Positions 47,655-57,463 of a stretch of DNA of 64,000 nucleotides are shown here, one piece after another (position 1 is the stretch's first letter; each line of letters begins with the position of its first letter). This DNA comes from Bacillus cereus G9842 (GTDB lineage Bacteria; Bacillota; Bacilli; Bacillales; Bacillaceae_G), in NCBI RefSeq assembly GCF_000021305.1, contig NC_011772.1:4130001-4194000 (forward strand). Direction: 5' to 3'. The notes below the pieces were generated by a model, which worked only from the letters and a program-made list of their open reading frames with translations, was not told where the DNA came from and made no database searches. The position numbers and the translations under genes were made by a program.

Positions 47655-47987
47655 ATGGCATGGATTTATGTAATCATCGCTGGTATTATTGAAATCTTTT
47701 GGGTGATTGGACTAAAAAAAGCGGAGGCACCACTTGAGTGGGCTGGTGTTGCTCTATTAATTACAATTAGTTTCGTCTTATTATTTAGAGCTTATAAAGA
47801 TTTACCTGTCGGCACTGTATATGCAGTCTTCACAGGAATCGGAGCTGGCGGAATCGTTCTTACAGAGATTTTCATCTTCGGAGAACCTTTCTCTATTGTA
47901 AAAGTTTTATTAATCGGTTTAATCTTCTTCGGAGTAATTGGTCTAAAACGAGTAACAGAAGAAAAAGAAACGAAGGAGGCTGCATAA
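47655..47987 (+). CDS. SMR family exporter subunit, YvdS-like
   Basis: A 110-residue protein with four membrane segments and the SMR signature, with conserved Glu at about 13 in IIAGIIEIFWVIGLKKAE, and FTGIGAGGIVLTEIFIFGEP. Paired SMR proteins work as heterodimers moving cations such as guanidinium or quaternary ammonium compounds by proton exchange; which substrate applies here is not visible. It is 1 nt upstream of the second SMR gene. Confidence 0.88.
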   Translation: MAWIYVIIAGIIEIFWVIGLKKAEAPLEWAGVALLITISFVLLFRAYKDLPVGTVYAVFTGIGAGGIVLTEIFIFGEPFSIVKVLLIGLIFFGVIGLKRVTEEKETKEAA

Positions 47988-47988
47988 A

Positions 47989-48303
47989 ATGGCTTGGGTA
48001 TTTTTAATTCTAGCTGGTATTTGTGAAATTATTGGTGTACTCTTTATGAAAGTAGCCACTGAAAAGAAAGGCTGGGCACCAAAAGTTATTTTAATCGCTA
48101 ACTTCGGCGTAAGCTTCTTCTTCTTATCTCTTGCGATGAACACGTTACCGATGGGAACTGCTTACGCGATTTGGACTGGAATCGGAACTGCTGGAAGTGC
48201 ACTTCTAGGCATTCTCATTTTCCGAGAATCAGCGGATTGGCGTCGTCTTGCTTTCTTAAGCTGCATTTTATGCGGCGCTGTTGGCTTAAAACTATTAAGC
48301 TAA
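47989..48303 (+). CDS. SMR family exporter subunit, YvdR-like
   Basis: A 104-residue partner with four membrane segments, the conserved Glu in LAGICEIIGVLFMK, and IWTGIGTAGSALLGILIFRE. It has a very short spacing to the preceding SMR gene, as expected for a two-subunit exporter. The ATG follows GGAGGCTGCATAAA within the end of the previous gene. Confidence 0.88.
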   Translation: MAWVFLILAGICEIIGVLFMKVATEKKGWAPKVILIANFGVSFFFLSLAMNTLPMGTAYAIWTGIGTAGSALLGILIFRESADWRRLAFLSCILCGAVGLKLLS

Positions 48304-48318
48304 CGTGAGGTGAATGTC

Positions 48319-48618
48319 ATGTGGAAAGAAAAAGGGAATCAACTGTTAGCATGGATTACACTCGGGATTGTCATTCTATTACAAATAAGTTTTCATATAA
48401 TAGAATCATTGTTTCATAAAGTATTATCCATTCTCACATTCTTTCCTAACATGACACTTGAAATTATATCGATTGTTTGGTCCATTATCGCCTCCATTGC
48501 AATCGTCATTATATGGGTATCGCCAAACCGTGGAATACATTATTTAAAAAGGACAGTACTTCTGAAAAAGAGTAACTGTCCTTTTTTATATTCATTCAGA
48601 CTTTCTGTAGAAGTTTGA
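48319..48618 (+). CDS. Small membrane protein, end overlapped by a terminator
   Basis: A 99-residue protein with two membrane segments (about 8-28 and 50-70). GAGGTG stands before ATG 48319, 15 nt after the second SMR gene, so it is probably in the same transcript. The strong terminator at 48546-48588 lies inside the reading frame, 30 nt before the stop. The last residues (FLYSFRLSVEV) may therefore not be made on most transcripts, or the frame may once have ended earlier. Family unknown. Confidence 0.55.
   Translation: MWKEKGNQLLAWITLGIVILLQISFHIIESLFHKVLSILTFFPNMTLEIISIVWSIIASIAIVIIWVSPNRGIHYLKRTVLLKKSNCPFLYSFRLSVEV
48546..48588 (+). terminator. Terminator inside the end of the small membrane gene
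   Basis: AAAAAGGACAGT and ACTGTCCTTTTTT with a long loop. It would serve both the tetR-SMR transcript and, in reverse, the next gene. Confidence 0.8.
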
Positions 48619-48780
48619 TATGATAAGACAAAGAAGACCAACGATGACAATACTTATACCAATCCCTTTATGCAAATTAGGAAATGGTGATGGTATATCG
48701 GAATAAACATTCCCTAATATGAGACCAATTGAAACGAAAAGTACCCCTATTCTATATAACCATTTTCTTTTGTTCATCAT
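48592..48780 (-). CDS. Small membrane protein, unknown
   Basis: A 62-residue protein with two membrane segments (about 8-25 and 38-56) and short basic ends. GGAGGGGAGA lies directly before two adjacent ATG codons; the second has the better spacing. No family recognised. Confidence 0.6.
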   Translation of the reverse strand: MMNKRKWLYRIGVLFVSIGLILGNVYSDIPSPFPNLHKGIGISIVIVGLLCLIISNFYRKSE

Positions 48781-48849
48781 TCTCCCCTCCTAAAATTCTT
48801 CATACACTCCTTTCTTTTGGACATACTACCTAAAAAAGGAGTGAATAAT

Positions 48850-48999
48850 ATGCAAAATTCTATACATAAGCAGATCCTATTTTTATTTTTCTTCTTTCTC
48901 ATTCTCGTTATCATTTTCAGCTTTATATTACATACTCCAAAAGATGTGCCAAATAGCGTTTCTTTTTATAAACTACTGCTCTCGTATTGTCGTTATTGA
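48850..48999 (+). CDS. Small membrane peptide, unknown
   Basis: A 49-residue peptide with one strongly hydrophobic segment (ILFLFFFFLILVIIFSFIL). AAAAAAGGAG stands 7 nt before the ATG, which is the main support; a terminator follows at 49026-49059. It could equally be a chance frame. Confidence 0.45.
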   Translation: MQNSIHKQILFLFFFFLILVIIFSFILHTPKDVPNSVSFYKLLLSYCRY

Positions 49000-49025
49000 A
49001 GAACGTTCCTTTTGAAATTTCCCCA

Positions 49026-49059
49026 AGAAAAAAAGACCAACATTTTCCTGTTGGTCTTT
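49026..49059. terminator. Bidirectional terminator
   Basis: AAAGACCAACA and TGTTGGTCTTT around 6 nt, with a long A run on the left that gives T's for the minus-strand gene. Confidence 0.88.
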
Positions 49060-49069
49060 CGTATATGTA

Positions 49070-49261
49070 TCACTTTTCAAAGCGATCTAACATCTCGTCT
49101 CTCATTCCGAAACTTACTACTGCAATTCCTATATACATAAACAGAAGAAATGCCGGATGAACTGTGTTGTACCAGCTGCTGTCAACGATTAAGTAAATCG
49201 TTAATGCCACAACAAGAACAAACGCTAAGATAAACATATAAAAGTGTCTTGTACTACCCAT
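49070..49261 (-). CDS. Small membrane protein, unknown
   Basis: A 63-residue protein with two membrane segments (about 6-27 and 35-53). I choose ATG 49261 with GAGAGGAG 7 nt upstream; the longer in-frame reading covers this site. It is followed by a terminator. No family recognised. Confidence 0.65.
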   Translation of the reverse strand: MGSTRHFYMFILAFVLVVALTIYLIVDSSWYNTVHPAFLLFMYIGIAVVSFGMRDEMLDRFEK

Positions 49262-49331
49262 GATAAACTCCTCTCTTCTCACTTCACCATTCAACAGTTT
49301 ATTTTATCGAATAATTCGATATGACTCAAGG

Positions 49332-49556
49332 TTAACTTTCTGTTATGTAATCAAGTTCCACCTTTACAATGTCCTCACATGCTATTGAAATGATTGTTCC
49401 TTGTTTATCAATTGCCGTCACTTCTCTATTATCCATTACACGATTTGCTACTCTTTCTAACACTTTCCCTTGGTCTCGATAGCAAAATTCTTTTACATCT
49501 TTAATTGTTTCTCCATTTTCTAAATGGTATACCATTCTATAACATCGATATCCCAC
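49332..49556 (-). CDS. Small soluble protein, unknown
   Basis: A 74-residue hydrophilic protein (YRMVYHLENGETIKDVKEF, then VTAIDKQGTIISIACEDIVKVEL) with an alternating pattern suggesting a beta-rich fold. It starts at GTG with GGGGGTG upstream. I know similar short Bacillus proteins but no function. Confidence 0.65.
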   Translation of the reverse strand: MGYRCYRMVYHLENGETIKDVKEFCYRDQGKVLERVANRVMDNREVTAIDKQGTIISIACEDIVKVELDYITES

Positions 49557-49784
49557 ACTTTCACCCCCGTCTTGCTCGTTTTTTCACATATACATAAAAA
49601 TGAGTAATTTTTGCCTCATCACATCTTCTTAATTTCAATAAAATTCTAACAAAAATAAATACTTTTATCAAACCGACTTTTTCAACAAAACTACCTATAA
49701 AACTACACCTTTACACCATTAGGAAACAAAAAATATAATTTTTTAACATTTTCTTCACTATTTCTGCACAAATTCTCCATACAA

Positions 49785-49818
49785 AAAAAGAACCCGCCGC
49801 AGCGAGTTCTTTTTTTGT
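49785..49818 (-). terminator. Terminator of the glycine cleavage operon
   Basis: AAAAAAAGAAC-C-CGC and GCG-A-GTTCTTTTTTT form a stem ending in T's on the minus strand, 9 nt after gcvPB. The 49557-49784 stretch shows nothing else. Confidence 0.88.
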
Positions 49819-49826
49819 TATTCTAA

Positions 49827-51302
49827 TCAAACTTGTACAGGAGCTGGCTTTGCATAACGTAAAACTGGTTTACGTGCAGCCATCGTTTCGTCTAAACGTT
49901 TAATGACTGTCGTATGCGGTGCTTCTTGTACAACTTCTGGATTTTCTTCTACTTCTTTAGCGATTTGAATCATCTTATCAATGAAACCATCTAATGTTTC
50001 TTTTGATTCTGTTTCTGTCGGCTCAATCATAATACATTCTTCCACATTTAATGGGAAGTAAATTGTTGGTGGATGGTAACCGAAATCAAGCAGACGTTTT
50101 GCAATATCTAATGTACGTACGCCAAGTTTCTTTTGACGACGACCTGATAATACAAATTCATGCTTACAATGTCTATTGAATGGAAGATCGTAGAATGGCG
50201 CTAATCTTCTCATCATATAGTTCGCATTTAATACAGCATACTCAGTTACTGCACGCAAGCCATCTGGACCCATAGAGCGAATATACGTGTATGCACGAAC
50301 GTTAATTCCGAAGTTACCATAGAATGGCTTCACACGACCAATTGCTTCTGGACGGTCGTAGTTGAAGTGATAACCATTTTCCGTTTTTTCTAAAATCGGT
50401 TTTGGTAAGTACGGAATTAAATCAGCTTTCACACCTACTGGACCAGAACCTGGGCCACCACCGCCGTGAGGACCTGTAAATGTTTTATGAAGGTTTAAAT
50501 GCACAACGTCAAACCCCATATCTCCTGGGCGCGCTTGGCTTAATACCGCATTTAAGTTTGCACCATCATAGTATAATTTACCGCCTGCATTATGGACAAT
50601 TTCTGCCATTTCTAAAATATTTTCTTCAAATAGACCTAATGTATTAGGATTTGTTAACATAAGTGCTGCTGTTTCTTCATTGACAACACGTTTTAAGTCT
50701 TCTAAATCAACAAGGCCATTTTCATTTGATTTTACTGTAATTGTTTCAAAACCAGCTACAGTTGCAGATGCTGGATTCGTTCCGTGAGCAGAGTCAGGCA
50801 CAATTACTTTCGTACGGTTAAAGTCACCATTTGCTTCATGGTATGCACGAATTAACATTAAACCTGTCCATTCTCCGTGTGCACCAGCTGCTGGTTGTAA
50901 AGTAACAGTATCCATACCTGTAATTTCGATTAAATGCTCTTGTAAGTCGTACATTAATTCCATTGCACCTTGTACTGTCTTTTCATCTTGCAGTGGATGA
51001 ATATTTGCAAATCCTGCGAAACGAGCTACACTCTCATTAATTTTCGGATTATATTTCATCGTACAAGATCCAAGTGGATAGAATCCAGAATCAACACCGT
51101 GGTTACGGTTTGAAAGTGCTGTATAGTGGCGCATAATATCAAGTTCAGATACTTCTGGTAGCTCTGCATCTTCTACTCGAATATAATCGCTCTCAAACAC
51201 ATCTTCTAGTTTCACTTCTTCTACATCTAATTTGGGTAAGCTATATCCTACGCGTCCTTCTTTAGTCACTTCAAAGATAAGTGCTTGGTCTTGGTTCTTC
51301 AT
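49827..51302 (-). CDS. gcvPB: Glycine dehydrogenase (decarboxylating) subunit 2
   Basis: PLP-carrying half of the split P-protein of the glycine cleavage system, releasing CO2 from glycine and passing the aminomethyl group to the H-protein. The PLP lysine is in [29 protein letters not shown] and [15 protein letters not shown] [10 protein letters not shown] are also seen. Length 491. It overlaps gcvPA by 4 nt. Confidence 0.96.
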   Translation of the reverse strand: MKNQDQALIFEVTKEGRVGYSLPKLDVEEVKLEDVFESDYIRVEDAELPEVSELDIMRHYTALSNRNHGVDSGFYPLGSCTMKYNPKINESVARFAGFANIHPLQDEKTVQGAMELMYDLQEHLIEITGMDTVTLQPAAGAHGEWTGLMLIRAYHEANGDFNRTKVIVPDSAHGTNPASATVAGFETITVKSNENGLVDLEDLKRVVNEETAALMLTNPNTLGLFEENILEMAEIVHNAGGKLYYDGANLNAVLSQARPGDMGFDVVHLNLHKTFTGPHGGGGPGSGPVGVKADLIPYLPKPILEKTENGYHFNYDRPEAIGRVKPFYGNFGINVRAYTYIRSMGPDGLRAVTEYAVLNANYMMRRLAPFYDLPFNRHCKHEFVLSGRRQKKLGVRTLDIAKRLLDFGYHPPTIYFPLNVEECIMIEPTETESKETLDGFIDKMIQIAKEVEENPEVVQEAPHTTVIKRLDETMAARKPVLRYAKPAPVQV

Positions 51303-52642
51303 TGGATAGCCCCCATTTCGTTTACAAGTGTGTCAATTTCCTCTTTCGTACGAAGCTCAGTTACCGCTACAAGCATATGGTTTTCATGCTCTTTATAATC
51401 ACGGCCTAGATCGTAACCGCCGATAATATTCTTTTGTAATAATGCATCGTTTACTTCTTTCACTGGACGTTTGCAATCTACAACAAACTCATTGAAGAAT
51501 GGTCCAGCAAATGTTACTGTGAAGCCTTTCGCTTCAAATTGACGTTTTGCATATTGTGCTTTAGAAATGTTTTGACGTGCCATTTCTTTCACACCTTGTT
51601 TGCCAAGTGCCGTCATTGCAACAGAAGCTGCTAATGCATTTAACGCTTGGTTTGAACAAATGTTAGATGTCGCTTTATCACGGCGAATATGCTGTTCACG
51701 TGCTTGTAACGTTAATACAAATCCACGTTTACCATCTGAATCTACAGTTTGTCCAACAAGACGTCCTGGAATTTTACGCATAAATGCTTTCGTTGTTGCA
51801 AAGTAACCACAATGCGGTCCACCAAACTGCGTTGGGATACCAAATGGTTGTGCATCACCGATTACAATATCAGCACCAAATTTCCCTGGTGGTGTTAATG
51901 CGCCTAATGATAATGGATTTGAAGAAACGATAAATAATGATTTTTGTTGATGAACGATTTTTTCAATATCAGCTAATTTTTCAACTTGTCCAAAGAAGTT
52001 TGGATATTGAACGATTACACAAGCAACTGTATCATCTACTTCACTTTGTAATACGTCTAAATCTGTTACACCATCTTTATGATTAATTTCAACAACTTCA
52101 AGATTTTGACCTTTTGCATACGTTTCAAGTACTGCTCTTGATTCTGGATGAACCGCGCTAGATACAAGAATTTTCTTTTTGCGAGTATGGCCAGCTGCTA
52201 ACATTGCCGCTTCAGCTAAAGCTGTACCTCCGTCATACATAGAAGAGTTTGCTACATCCATTCCTGTTAATTCACAAATCATTGTTTGGAATTCAAAGAT
52301 TGCTTGTAATTCCCCTTGTGAAATTTCCGGTTGGTATGGTGTGTAAGCTGTATAAAATTCTGAGCGAGAAATAACATGATCTACAATTACTGGAGCATAA
52401 TGATCGTATACGCCTGCTCCTAAGAAAGAAGCGTATTCTTTTAAGTTAGCATTTTTACTAGCCATTTGAGATAGCTCTTTTAAAAGCTCTGGCTCTGATT
52501 TTGCTTCTTTAATTTTTAAATCCCCTTTAAAACGAACACTCTCTGGAATATCAGAGAATAATTCATCGATCGTTTGAACGCCGATCGTTTGTAACATTTC
52601 TTTTTTGTCTTCTTCTGTCATTGGAAGATAACGATGCAACAT
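51299..52642 (-). CDS. gcvPA: Glycine dehydrogenase (decarboxylating) subunit 1
   Basis: The other half of the split P-protein, forming the heterotetramer with GcvPB. Seen: [52 protein letters not shown] and [27 protein letters not shown] [19 protein letters not shown]. Length 447. It starts 20 nt after gcvT. Confidence 0.96.
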   Translation of the reverse strand: MLHRYLPMTEEDKKEMLQTIGVQTIDELFSDIPESVRFKGDLKIKEAKSEPELLKELSQMASKNANLKEYASFLGAGVYDHYAPVIVDHVISRSEFYTAYTPYQPEISQGELQAIFEFQTMICELTGMDVANSSMYDGGTALAEAAMLAAGHTRKKKILVSSAVHPESRAVLETYAKGQNLEVVEINHKDGVTDLDVLQSEVDDTVACVIVQYPNFFGQVEKLADIEKIVHQQKSLFIVSSNPLSLGALTPPGKFGADIVIGDAQPFGIPTQFGGPHCGYFATTKAFMRKIPGRLVGQTVDSDGKRGFVLTLQAREQHIRRDKATSNICSNQALNALAASVAMTALGKQGVKEMARQNISKAQYAKRQFEAKGFTVTFAGPFFNEFVVDCKRPVKEVNDALLQKNIIGGYDLGRDYKEHENHMLVAVTELRTKEEIDTLVNEMGAIQ

Positions 52643-52662
52643 GAAATCTACCCCTCTCCCCG

Positions 52663-53763
52663 TTACTTTGAACGTTTGTAAAATGGTGTTGGAACAACTA
52701 CTGCTTTGACGCGTTTATTACGAATTTCAATTTCTACTTCTGTATCAACTGCTGCGTATTTTACATCAATTAGTGCTAAACCAATGCTTTTCTTTAACGT
52801 TGGAGATTGTGTACCACTCGTTACTTCCCCAATTTTTTCTTCACCAATAAATACAGGGTAATGCGTACGAGGAATTCCACGTTCGATTACTTCGATGCCG
52901 ACTAATTTACGAGGCGCACCGTTTTCTTTTTGCTCTTTTAACGTTGCTTTTCCAAAGAAGTCTGCTTCTTTATTTGTTTTTACCGCAAAGCCAATTCCAG
53001 CCTCAATCGGTGTAATATCTTTTGATAATTCTTGTCCATAAAGTGGTAATGTTGCTTCGAATCGAAGTGTATCACGAGCACCTAAACCACATGCTTTTAA
53101 GCCCTCTTCTGCTCCAACTTCAAGAAGTTTCTCCCAAAGTTTTGCAGCATCTTCACTCTTACAGTAAATTTCGAATCCATCTTCACCTGTGTAACCTGTA
53201 CGAGATACAAGTGCTGGAATTCCATCTACAAGAATATTGTTTTTAAATTTAAAGAACTTAATTTCTTTCAAATCTTCTGACACAACTTTTTGTAAAATGC
53301 CTTCTGCTTTTGGTCCTTGAATTGCAAGCTGTGCAACTTCACTAGAAACATTGACTACTGTCGCATCGCCAATTACATGACTTGCTAACCATTCGTAATC
53401 TTTCTCTATATTTGATGCATTGATTACTAATAAATAGTCTTCTTCACCACGTTTGTAGATTAATAAATCATCTACTGTACCACCATTTTCGTAGCACATA
53501 GCTGTATATTGTGCGCCCCCTACCTTTAAGGTAGATACGTCATTTGTAACAACACGTTGTAAAAATGCTAAACTATCTACACCTTTTACTTCAACTTCTC
53601 CCATATGAGACACGTCGAACAAACCTGCAGCTGTACGTACAGCTTCGTGTTCTTCTTTAATGCTTGAAAATTGAACTGGTAATTCCCAACCACCGAAGTC
53701 GATTGTTTTCCCACCATACTTCGCGTATACATCAAATAACGGTGTACGTTGTAATGTAATCAT
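52663..53763 (-). CDS. gcvT: Aminomethyltransferase (glycine cleavage T-protein)
   Basis: Releases ammonia from the H-protein-bound aminomethyl group and makes 5,10-methylene-THF. Seen: [15 protein letters not shown], the folate-site Asp region in [26 protein letters not shown], and [13 protein letters not shown]. Its 366 residues are standard. It is the first gene of gcvT-gcvPA-gcvPB; no glycine riboswitch was seen before it. GGGGGAG precedes the ATG. Confidence 0.96.
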   Translation of the reverse strand: MITLQRTPLFDVYAKYGGKTIDFGGWELPVQFSSIKEEHEAVRTAAGLFDVSHMGEVEVKGVDSLAFLQRVVTNDVSTLKVGGAQYTAMCYENGGTVDDLLIYKRGEEDYLLVINASNIEKDYEWLASHVIGDATVVNVSSEVAQLAIQGPKAEGILQKVVSEDLKEIKFFKFKNNILVDGIPALVSRTGYTGEDGFEIYCKSEDAAKLWEKLLEVGAEEGLKACGLGARDTLRFEATLPLYGQELSKDITPIEAGIGFAVKTNKEADFFGKATLKEQKENGAPRKLVGIEVIERGIPRTHYPVFIGEEKIGEVTSGTQSPTLKKSIGLALIDVKYAAVDTEVEIEIRNKRVKAVVVPTPFYKRSK

Positions 53764-54153
53764 GCTCTCTCCCCCTTATGCTTTGACAAATCAATAAAAG
53801 TTGCTTCCTTTTTCTAAACATTTTCATTCTGAAAAGATAGGATATACGGAATCTCATTATATTTTTTTATGAAAGCGTAAATAAAAAATCACTTTCTTGG
53901 ATAAAATACGAAAGATTCCACACATTTCACACCATTATCCTAACATCATTCGCTATATTTCATCAATATTCTAGCATAAAAAATAATTTAGAATTTTTTA
54001 TGTTAAAACACAATAAATACAGCTTTTGAGATTTAATACTTTATTATTGTCTATCATATAGCCTTTAATAACGATAATTATGCCTTCTTTTGAGGCAAAT
54101 CATCATACATTAAAAAATAATTACTTTAGTTTATAAAAGGTGGGAGAGTCGTA
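53764..54153. other. Divergent gcvT/yqhH intergenic region
   Basis: An AT-rich gap of 390 nt. I read the minus strand for the two-domain glycine riboswitch that precedes gcvT in B. subtilis and did not find its conserved stems; the 140 nt before gcvT hold only the Shine-Dalgarno. No gene or clear terminator was found. Confidence 0.6.
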
Positions 54154-55836
54154 ATGAATGTCGATATTTCCGTAGATCGGACGTGGCAAAACAATTTTTT
54201 AAATAGAATTGATGAAGATGGTCCTTGGACAAACTGGGATTTATATCACTTAGCTTATGAAACAGAAAAATCGTTACTTGTTCCTACTTTTGATGGACTA
54301 CAAGCACCGAAACATTTATCCCATTTCACGCCGCTTCCGCATCAATTAGAAGTCGCTCAAAATGTGATTGAACAAATGAATGGTAAAGCGATTCTAGCAG
54401 ATGAAGTAGGTCTTGGAAAAACAATCGAAGCTGGACTTATTTTGAAAGAATACATGGTCCGCGGGCTTGTGAAAAAGGTACTTATACTTGTCCCAGCCTC
54501 GCTCGTATCACAATGGGCATACGAGCTGAATACAAAGTTTTTCATTCCCGCTGTAGCACAAAAGAAAAGCTACTCGTGGGAACAAGCTGACGTAATCGTA
54601 TCATCAATTGATACTGCGAAACGTTCACCACATCGCGATATCGTGTTGAACTTAGAATATGACCTTATTATTATCGATGAAGCACATAAACTGAAAAATA
54701 ATAAAACAAAAAACTATGAATTTGCACAACGATTAAAAAAGAAGTTTTGTTTATTACTAACCGCTACTCCTGTTCAAAATAAGATTGATGAAATTTTTAA
54801 CCTTGTTTCTTTATTAAAGCCAGGACATTTAGGCAATCAATCCAACTTTGAAGAATATTACGCTTCCAAAAATCGCTCAGCCGAATCAGATGAAGACTTA
54901 AAAGCTCTCATTAACAAAGTAATGGTGCGAAATAGACGACATAATACCGGTATCGATTGGCCGAAGAGACATGTACGTACAATTTTTGTTGAGTTTAATG
55001 AACAAGAACAAGCTCTATATAATGATATCGAAAATTGGCGAGGACAAGACGCCTTCACATCTACTTTCTCATCGTTAACTTTAAAACGGGAAGCGTGTAG
55101 TAGTCGTGAGGCTGTTTACTATTCATTGAAAAAGCATGTAGAAAAAAGACAGAAAGAAAATGAACATTATATAAAAGATCCACATATCGATGTGCTAATG
55201 GACAAAATTAATCATATTCCTTTCAACTCGAAAGCAACTAAAGCTCTAGAGCTTATAAAAGAAATTGACGATAAAGTCGTCATTTTCACGGAATACCGAG
55301 CATCACAGATGTACTTACAATGGTTTTTACAACAACACGGTATTTCTTCTGTCCCATTCCGCGGCGGATTTAAACGCGGGAAGAAAGATTGGATGAAGGA
55401 ACTTTTCCAAAATCGTGCCCAAGTGTTAATTGCAACGGAAGCTGGCGGAGAAGGCATTAACTTACAGTTTTGTAGCCATATGATCAATTATGATTTGCCA
55501 TGGAATCCAATGCGTCTTGAGCAAAGAATCGGACGTATTCACCGTCTCGGTCAAAAGAATGATGTTCATATTTATAACTTAGCTACAAAGCATACTGTTG
55601 AAGAACATATTTTGAAACTGTTATATGAAAAAATCAACTTATTCGAGCGTGTTATCGGTGAACTCGATGAAATTTTAACGAGAATTAATATGAAAAACAT
55701 CGACGCGCACATTCAAGAAATTTTCGCGCAATCAAAAAGCGAAGGTGAAATTAGAATTAAGATGGAAAACTTAACATCTATTATCGACTTTGCGAAACGA
55801 AATGAAGCTGAGGTGCAAGGCTATGCAGCAACATGA
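54154..55836 (+). CDS. yqhH: SNF2-family helicase YqhH
   Basis: DEAD/SNF2-type ATPase with ATP-binding motif ILADEVGLGKTIEAGLIL, DEAH box LIIIDEAHKLKNNKTKN, motif III LLLTATPVQNK, and the helicase C-terminal motifs IATEAGGEGINLQFC and LEQRIGRIHRLGQKNDVHIYNL. The 560 residues agree with B. subtilis YqhH; the exact substrate is unknown. It overlaps yqhG by 14 nt and is divergent from gcvT, as in B. subtilis. Confidence 0.93.
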   Translation: MNVDISVDRTWQNNFLNRIDEDGPWTNWDLYHLAYETEKSLLVPTFDGLQAPKHLSHFTPLPHQLEVAQNVIEQMNGKAILADEVGLGKTIEAGLILKEYMVRGLVKKVLILVPASLVSQWAYELNTKFFIPAVAQKKSYSWEQADVIVSSIDTAKRSPHRDIVLNLEYDLIIIDEAHKLKNNKTKNYEFAQRLKKKFCLLLTATPVQNKIDEIFNLVSLLKPGHLGNQSNFEEYYASKNRSAESDEDLKALINKVMVRNRRHNTGIDWPKRHVRTIFVEFNEQEQALYNDIENWRGQDAFTSTFSSLTLKREACSSREAVYYSLKKHVEKRQKENEHYIKDPHIDVLMDKINHIPFNSKATKALELIKEIDDKVVIFTEYRASQMYLQWFLQQHGISSVPFRGGFKRGKKDWMKELFQNRAQVLIATEAGGEGINLQFCSHMINYDLPWNPMRLEQRIGRIHRLGQKNDVHIYNLATKHTVEEHILKLLYEKINLFERVIGELDEILTRINMKNIDAHIQEIFAQSKSEGEIRIKMENLTSIIDFAKRNEAEVQGYAAT

Positions 55837-56626
55837 AATTCATAATTACTTATACAATTTCTTTGAGGCGAATAACTGTGAAATTTTAGAACGTTCTCCT
55901 CATTTATTAGATGTACAGTTAACAATTGAGATGGATAAATTATTAATGAATCGCCCTTTTTATTGGCACTATCTTGAGAAAACAGGAGGCGTACCGAATC
56001 CGATGCGCCTTACTCTTATTACAAATCCAGAAAATGAAGAAAATGAAGAAAATGATGGTGAGCTTATTCACTACGGTTCACCACGTCTACATCAAATTTT
56101 CCAAACGACAAAAGAATTAGGCTCTTACATACGTTTATATGAGGATGTAAGACATAATGGGGCAACACATACACCGCTCCACCCTTGGCTCGGTATTAAT
56201 ATAAAAGTTTCCTATCAATGTGATCGAAAAAAAGACATCCTTCACTCGATTGGCATTCATCTCATTTCTGGAACAATGATGGCAAACTTTCATGAAACAT
56301 TAACAAACATTAAACTTACACCAAAAATACCTGATTTTTGTTTTACGCTCTCGCCCATCATTAAACCTCAAAGTGGTTTACAACGCATAGAAGACGCTTT
56401 AAAAAATATAATTGCAGAAGATGACCATACGTGGGCAAAAGAAGCAAGAGTGCGTTGGAATCATGATCTAGACCTTTTAAACCGTTTTTATGAAGAAAGT
56501 GACGAACTTCCTGAGAGCTATGAAATTGAAAAACAAGCTCTGCAAGAACAGTATGAACCACGTATTACAGTGCAAATTATTAACGGTGGCCTTTTTTATG
56601 TTACCGCGAATCATTTTCTATCTTGA
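55823..56626 (+). CDS. yqhG: YqhG family protein
   Basis: A 267-residue soluble protein matching YqhG, which always accompanies the YqhH helicase; the role is unknown but a joint function is implied by overlap and conservation. Features: acidic run NPENEENEENDGELIHYGSPRLHQIF and RPFYWHYLEKTGGVPNPMRLTLI. ATG 55823 has GAGGTG 7 nt upstream, inside the end of yqhH. Confidence 0.9.
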   Translation: MQQHEIHNYLYNFFEANNCEILERSPHLLDVQLTIEMDKLLMNRPFYWHYLEKTGGVPNPMRLTLITNPENEENEENDGELIHYGSPRLHQIFQTTKELGSYIRLYEDVRHNGATHTPLHPWLGINIKVSYQCDRKKDILHSIGIHLISGTMMANFHETLTNIKLTPKIPDFCFTLSPIIKPQSGLQRIEDALKNIIAEDDHTWAKEARVRWNHDLDLLNRFYEESDELPESYEIEKQALQEQYEPRITVQIINGGLFYVTANHFLS

Positions 56627-56660
56627 AGAAGCTCCTTCTGCTTTAGAAGGAGCCTCTTTT
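56625..56660 (+). terminator. Terminator of yqhH-yqhG
   Basis: GCTCCTTCT and AGAAGGAGC around GCTTT, then CTCTTTT. Confidence 0.8.
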
Positions 56661-56675
56661 GAGCTATTTTCTACC

Positions 56676-56807
56676 CTACTCGCTATCGCCACTACGCTCT
56701 TGCTGTTTTTTCTGTGCCATACGTTTCTGCTGTGCACGATCCTTTGCGCTCACATGATTTGCATCAGTTGGAAGATTTTCTTTCGAACGTCCAATTCCAT
56801 TGCTCAT
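56676..56807 (-). CDS. Small hydrophilic protein, possibly spore-associated
   Basis: A 43-residue, very polar, Lys/Gln-rich protein (MSNGIGRSKENLPTDANHV, then SAKDRAQQKRMAQKKQQ). AAAAAGGAGTGGG stands 5 nt before the ATG. In composition and size it is like minor small acid-soluble spore proteins, but I do not recognise its family. It is convergent with yqhG. Confidence 0.65.
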   Translation of the reverse strand: MSNGIGRSKENLPTDANHVSAKDRAQQKRMAQKKQQERSGDSE

Positions 56808-56875
56808 CTTTCCCACTCCTTTTTGCGTTTTTCAAAATACATGTTTATTTTCAGCTAGAGTTTCAATCCTTATAC

Positions 56876-56906
56876 AAAAAAATAAGAGCAGCCATTGGCT
56901 ACTCTT
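56876..56906 (-). terminator. Terminator of the 75-residue protein gene
   Basis: AAGAGTAGCC and GGCTGCTCTT (one mismatch) around AAT, then ATTTTTTTG on the minus strand. Confidence 0.85.
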
Positions 56907-57132
56907 ACTCGCTCACATATTTTTGAAACATATCATGGATGCCTTTATTTACTAGGTTCGAGATCTGCTCGTCAGATTTATTCGGATAACGATCACGCAA
57001 TCTGATAGATGCCTTCACCATTAAATTTTCTAATACAGAACGGCCACCTTCTCCATAAATAATTTCAGCATATTTAACAAGCCTTCCATCCTCTACTGTT
57101 GCTGGATTATGATTGAAGAAAAATTTACTCAT
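56905..57132 (-). CDS. Small soluble protein, unknown
   Basis: A 75-residue protein (KFFFNHNPATVEDGRLVKYAEI, then SVLENLMVKASIRLRDRYPN and SNLVNKGIHDMFQKYVSE), mostly helical by appearance. ATG 57132 has GAGGTG 6 nt upstream; an earlier in-frame start is unsupported. It is monocistronic and ends in a terminator. I recognise no family. Confidence 0.7.
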   Translation of the reverse strand: MSKFFFNHNPATVEDGRLVKYAEIIYGEGGRSVLENLMVKASIRLRDRYPNKSDEQISNLVNKGIHDMFQKYVSE

Positions 57133-57463
57133 TGTCTCCACCTCTCTCTTTTGATAACGTTTACATTTATATAGATTATTTATGTTATTTATTTCACAAT
57201 ATTGTATGCATGTATATTTAATTAGTTTCATTATAAAGCAACATATCGATAGTAAATATGTGATTTTCCGTCCATTTTGTGAACAAACTAAAAATGAAAG
57301 CGTTTCCTTTATTATATACTAAAAAAACTTACTACGCTAGGGGCAATTTTTTTCAATCTACTAATCCCTCAAAAATTGATATATTTTTTCTTTTCCCATT
57401 AAACCTTATACAATTTTCAGAAATTATATTATAAAATATATGTATGACTTAAGGAGGCTTTGT
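57133..57463. other. Intergenic region with a cre-like site
   Basis: A 330-nt AT-rich gap between divergent genes. ATGAAAGCGTTTCCTT at 57294-57309 fits the catabolite-response element consensus in 14 of 16 positions by my count. Nothing else was identified. Confidence 0.35.

Noticed and set aside
53764..54153. Tandem glycine riboswitch
   Set aside because: Looked for on the minus strand before gcvT; conserved stems not found.
54858..55058. Minus-strand frame inside yqhH
   Set aside because: Antisense of helicase motifs; no start signal.
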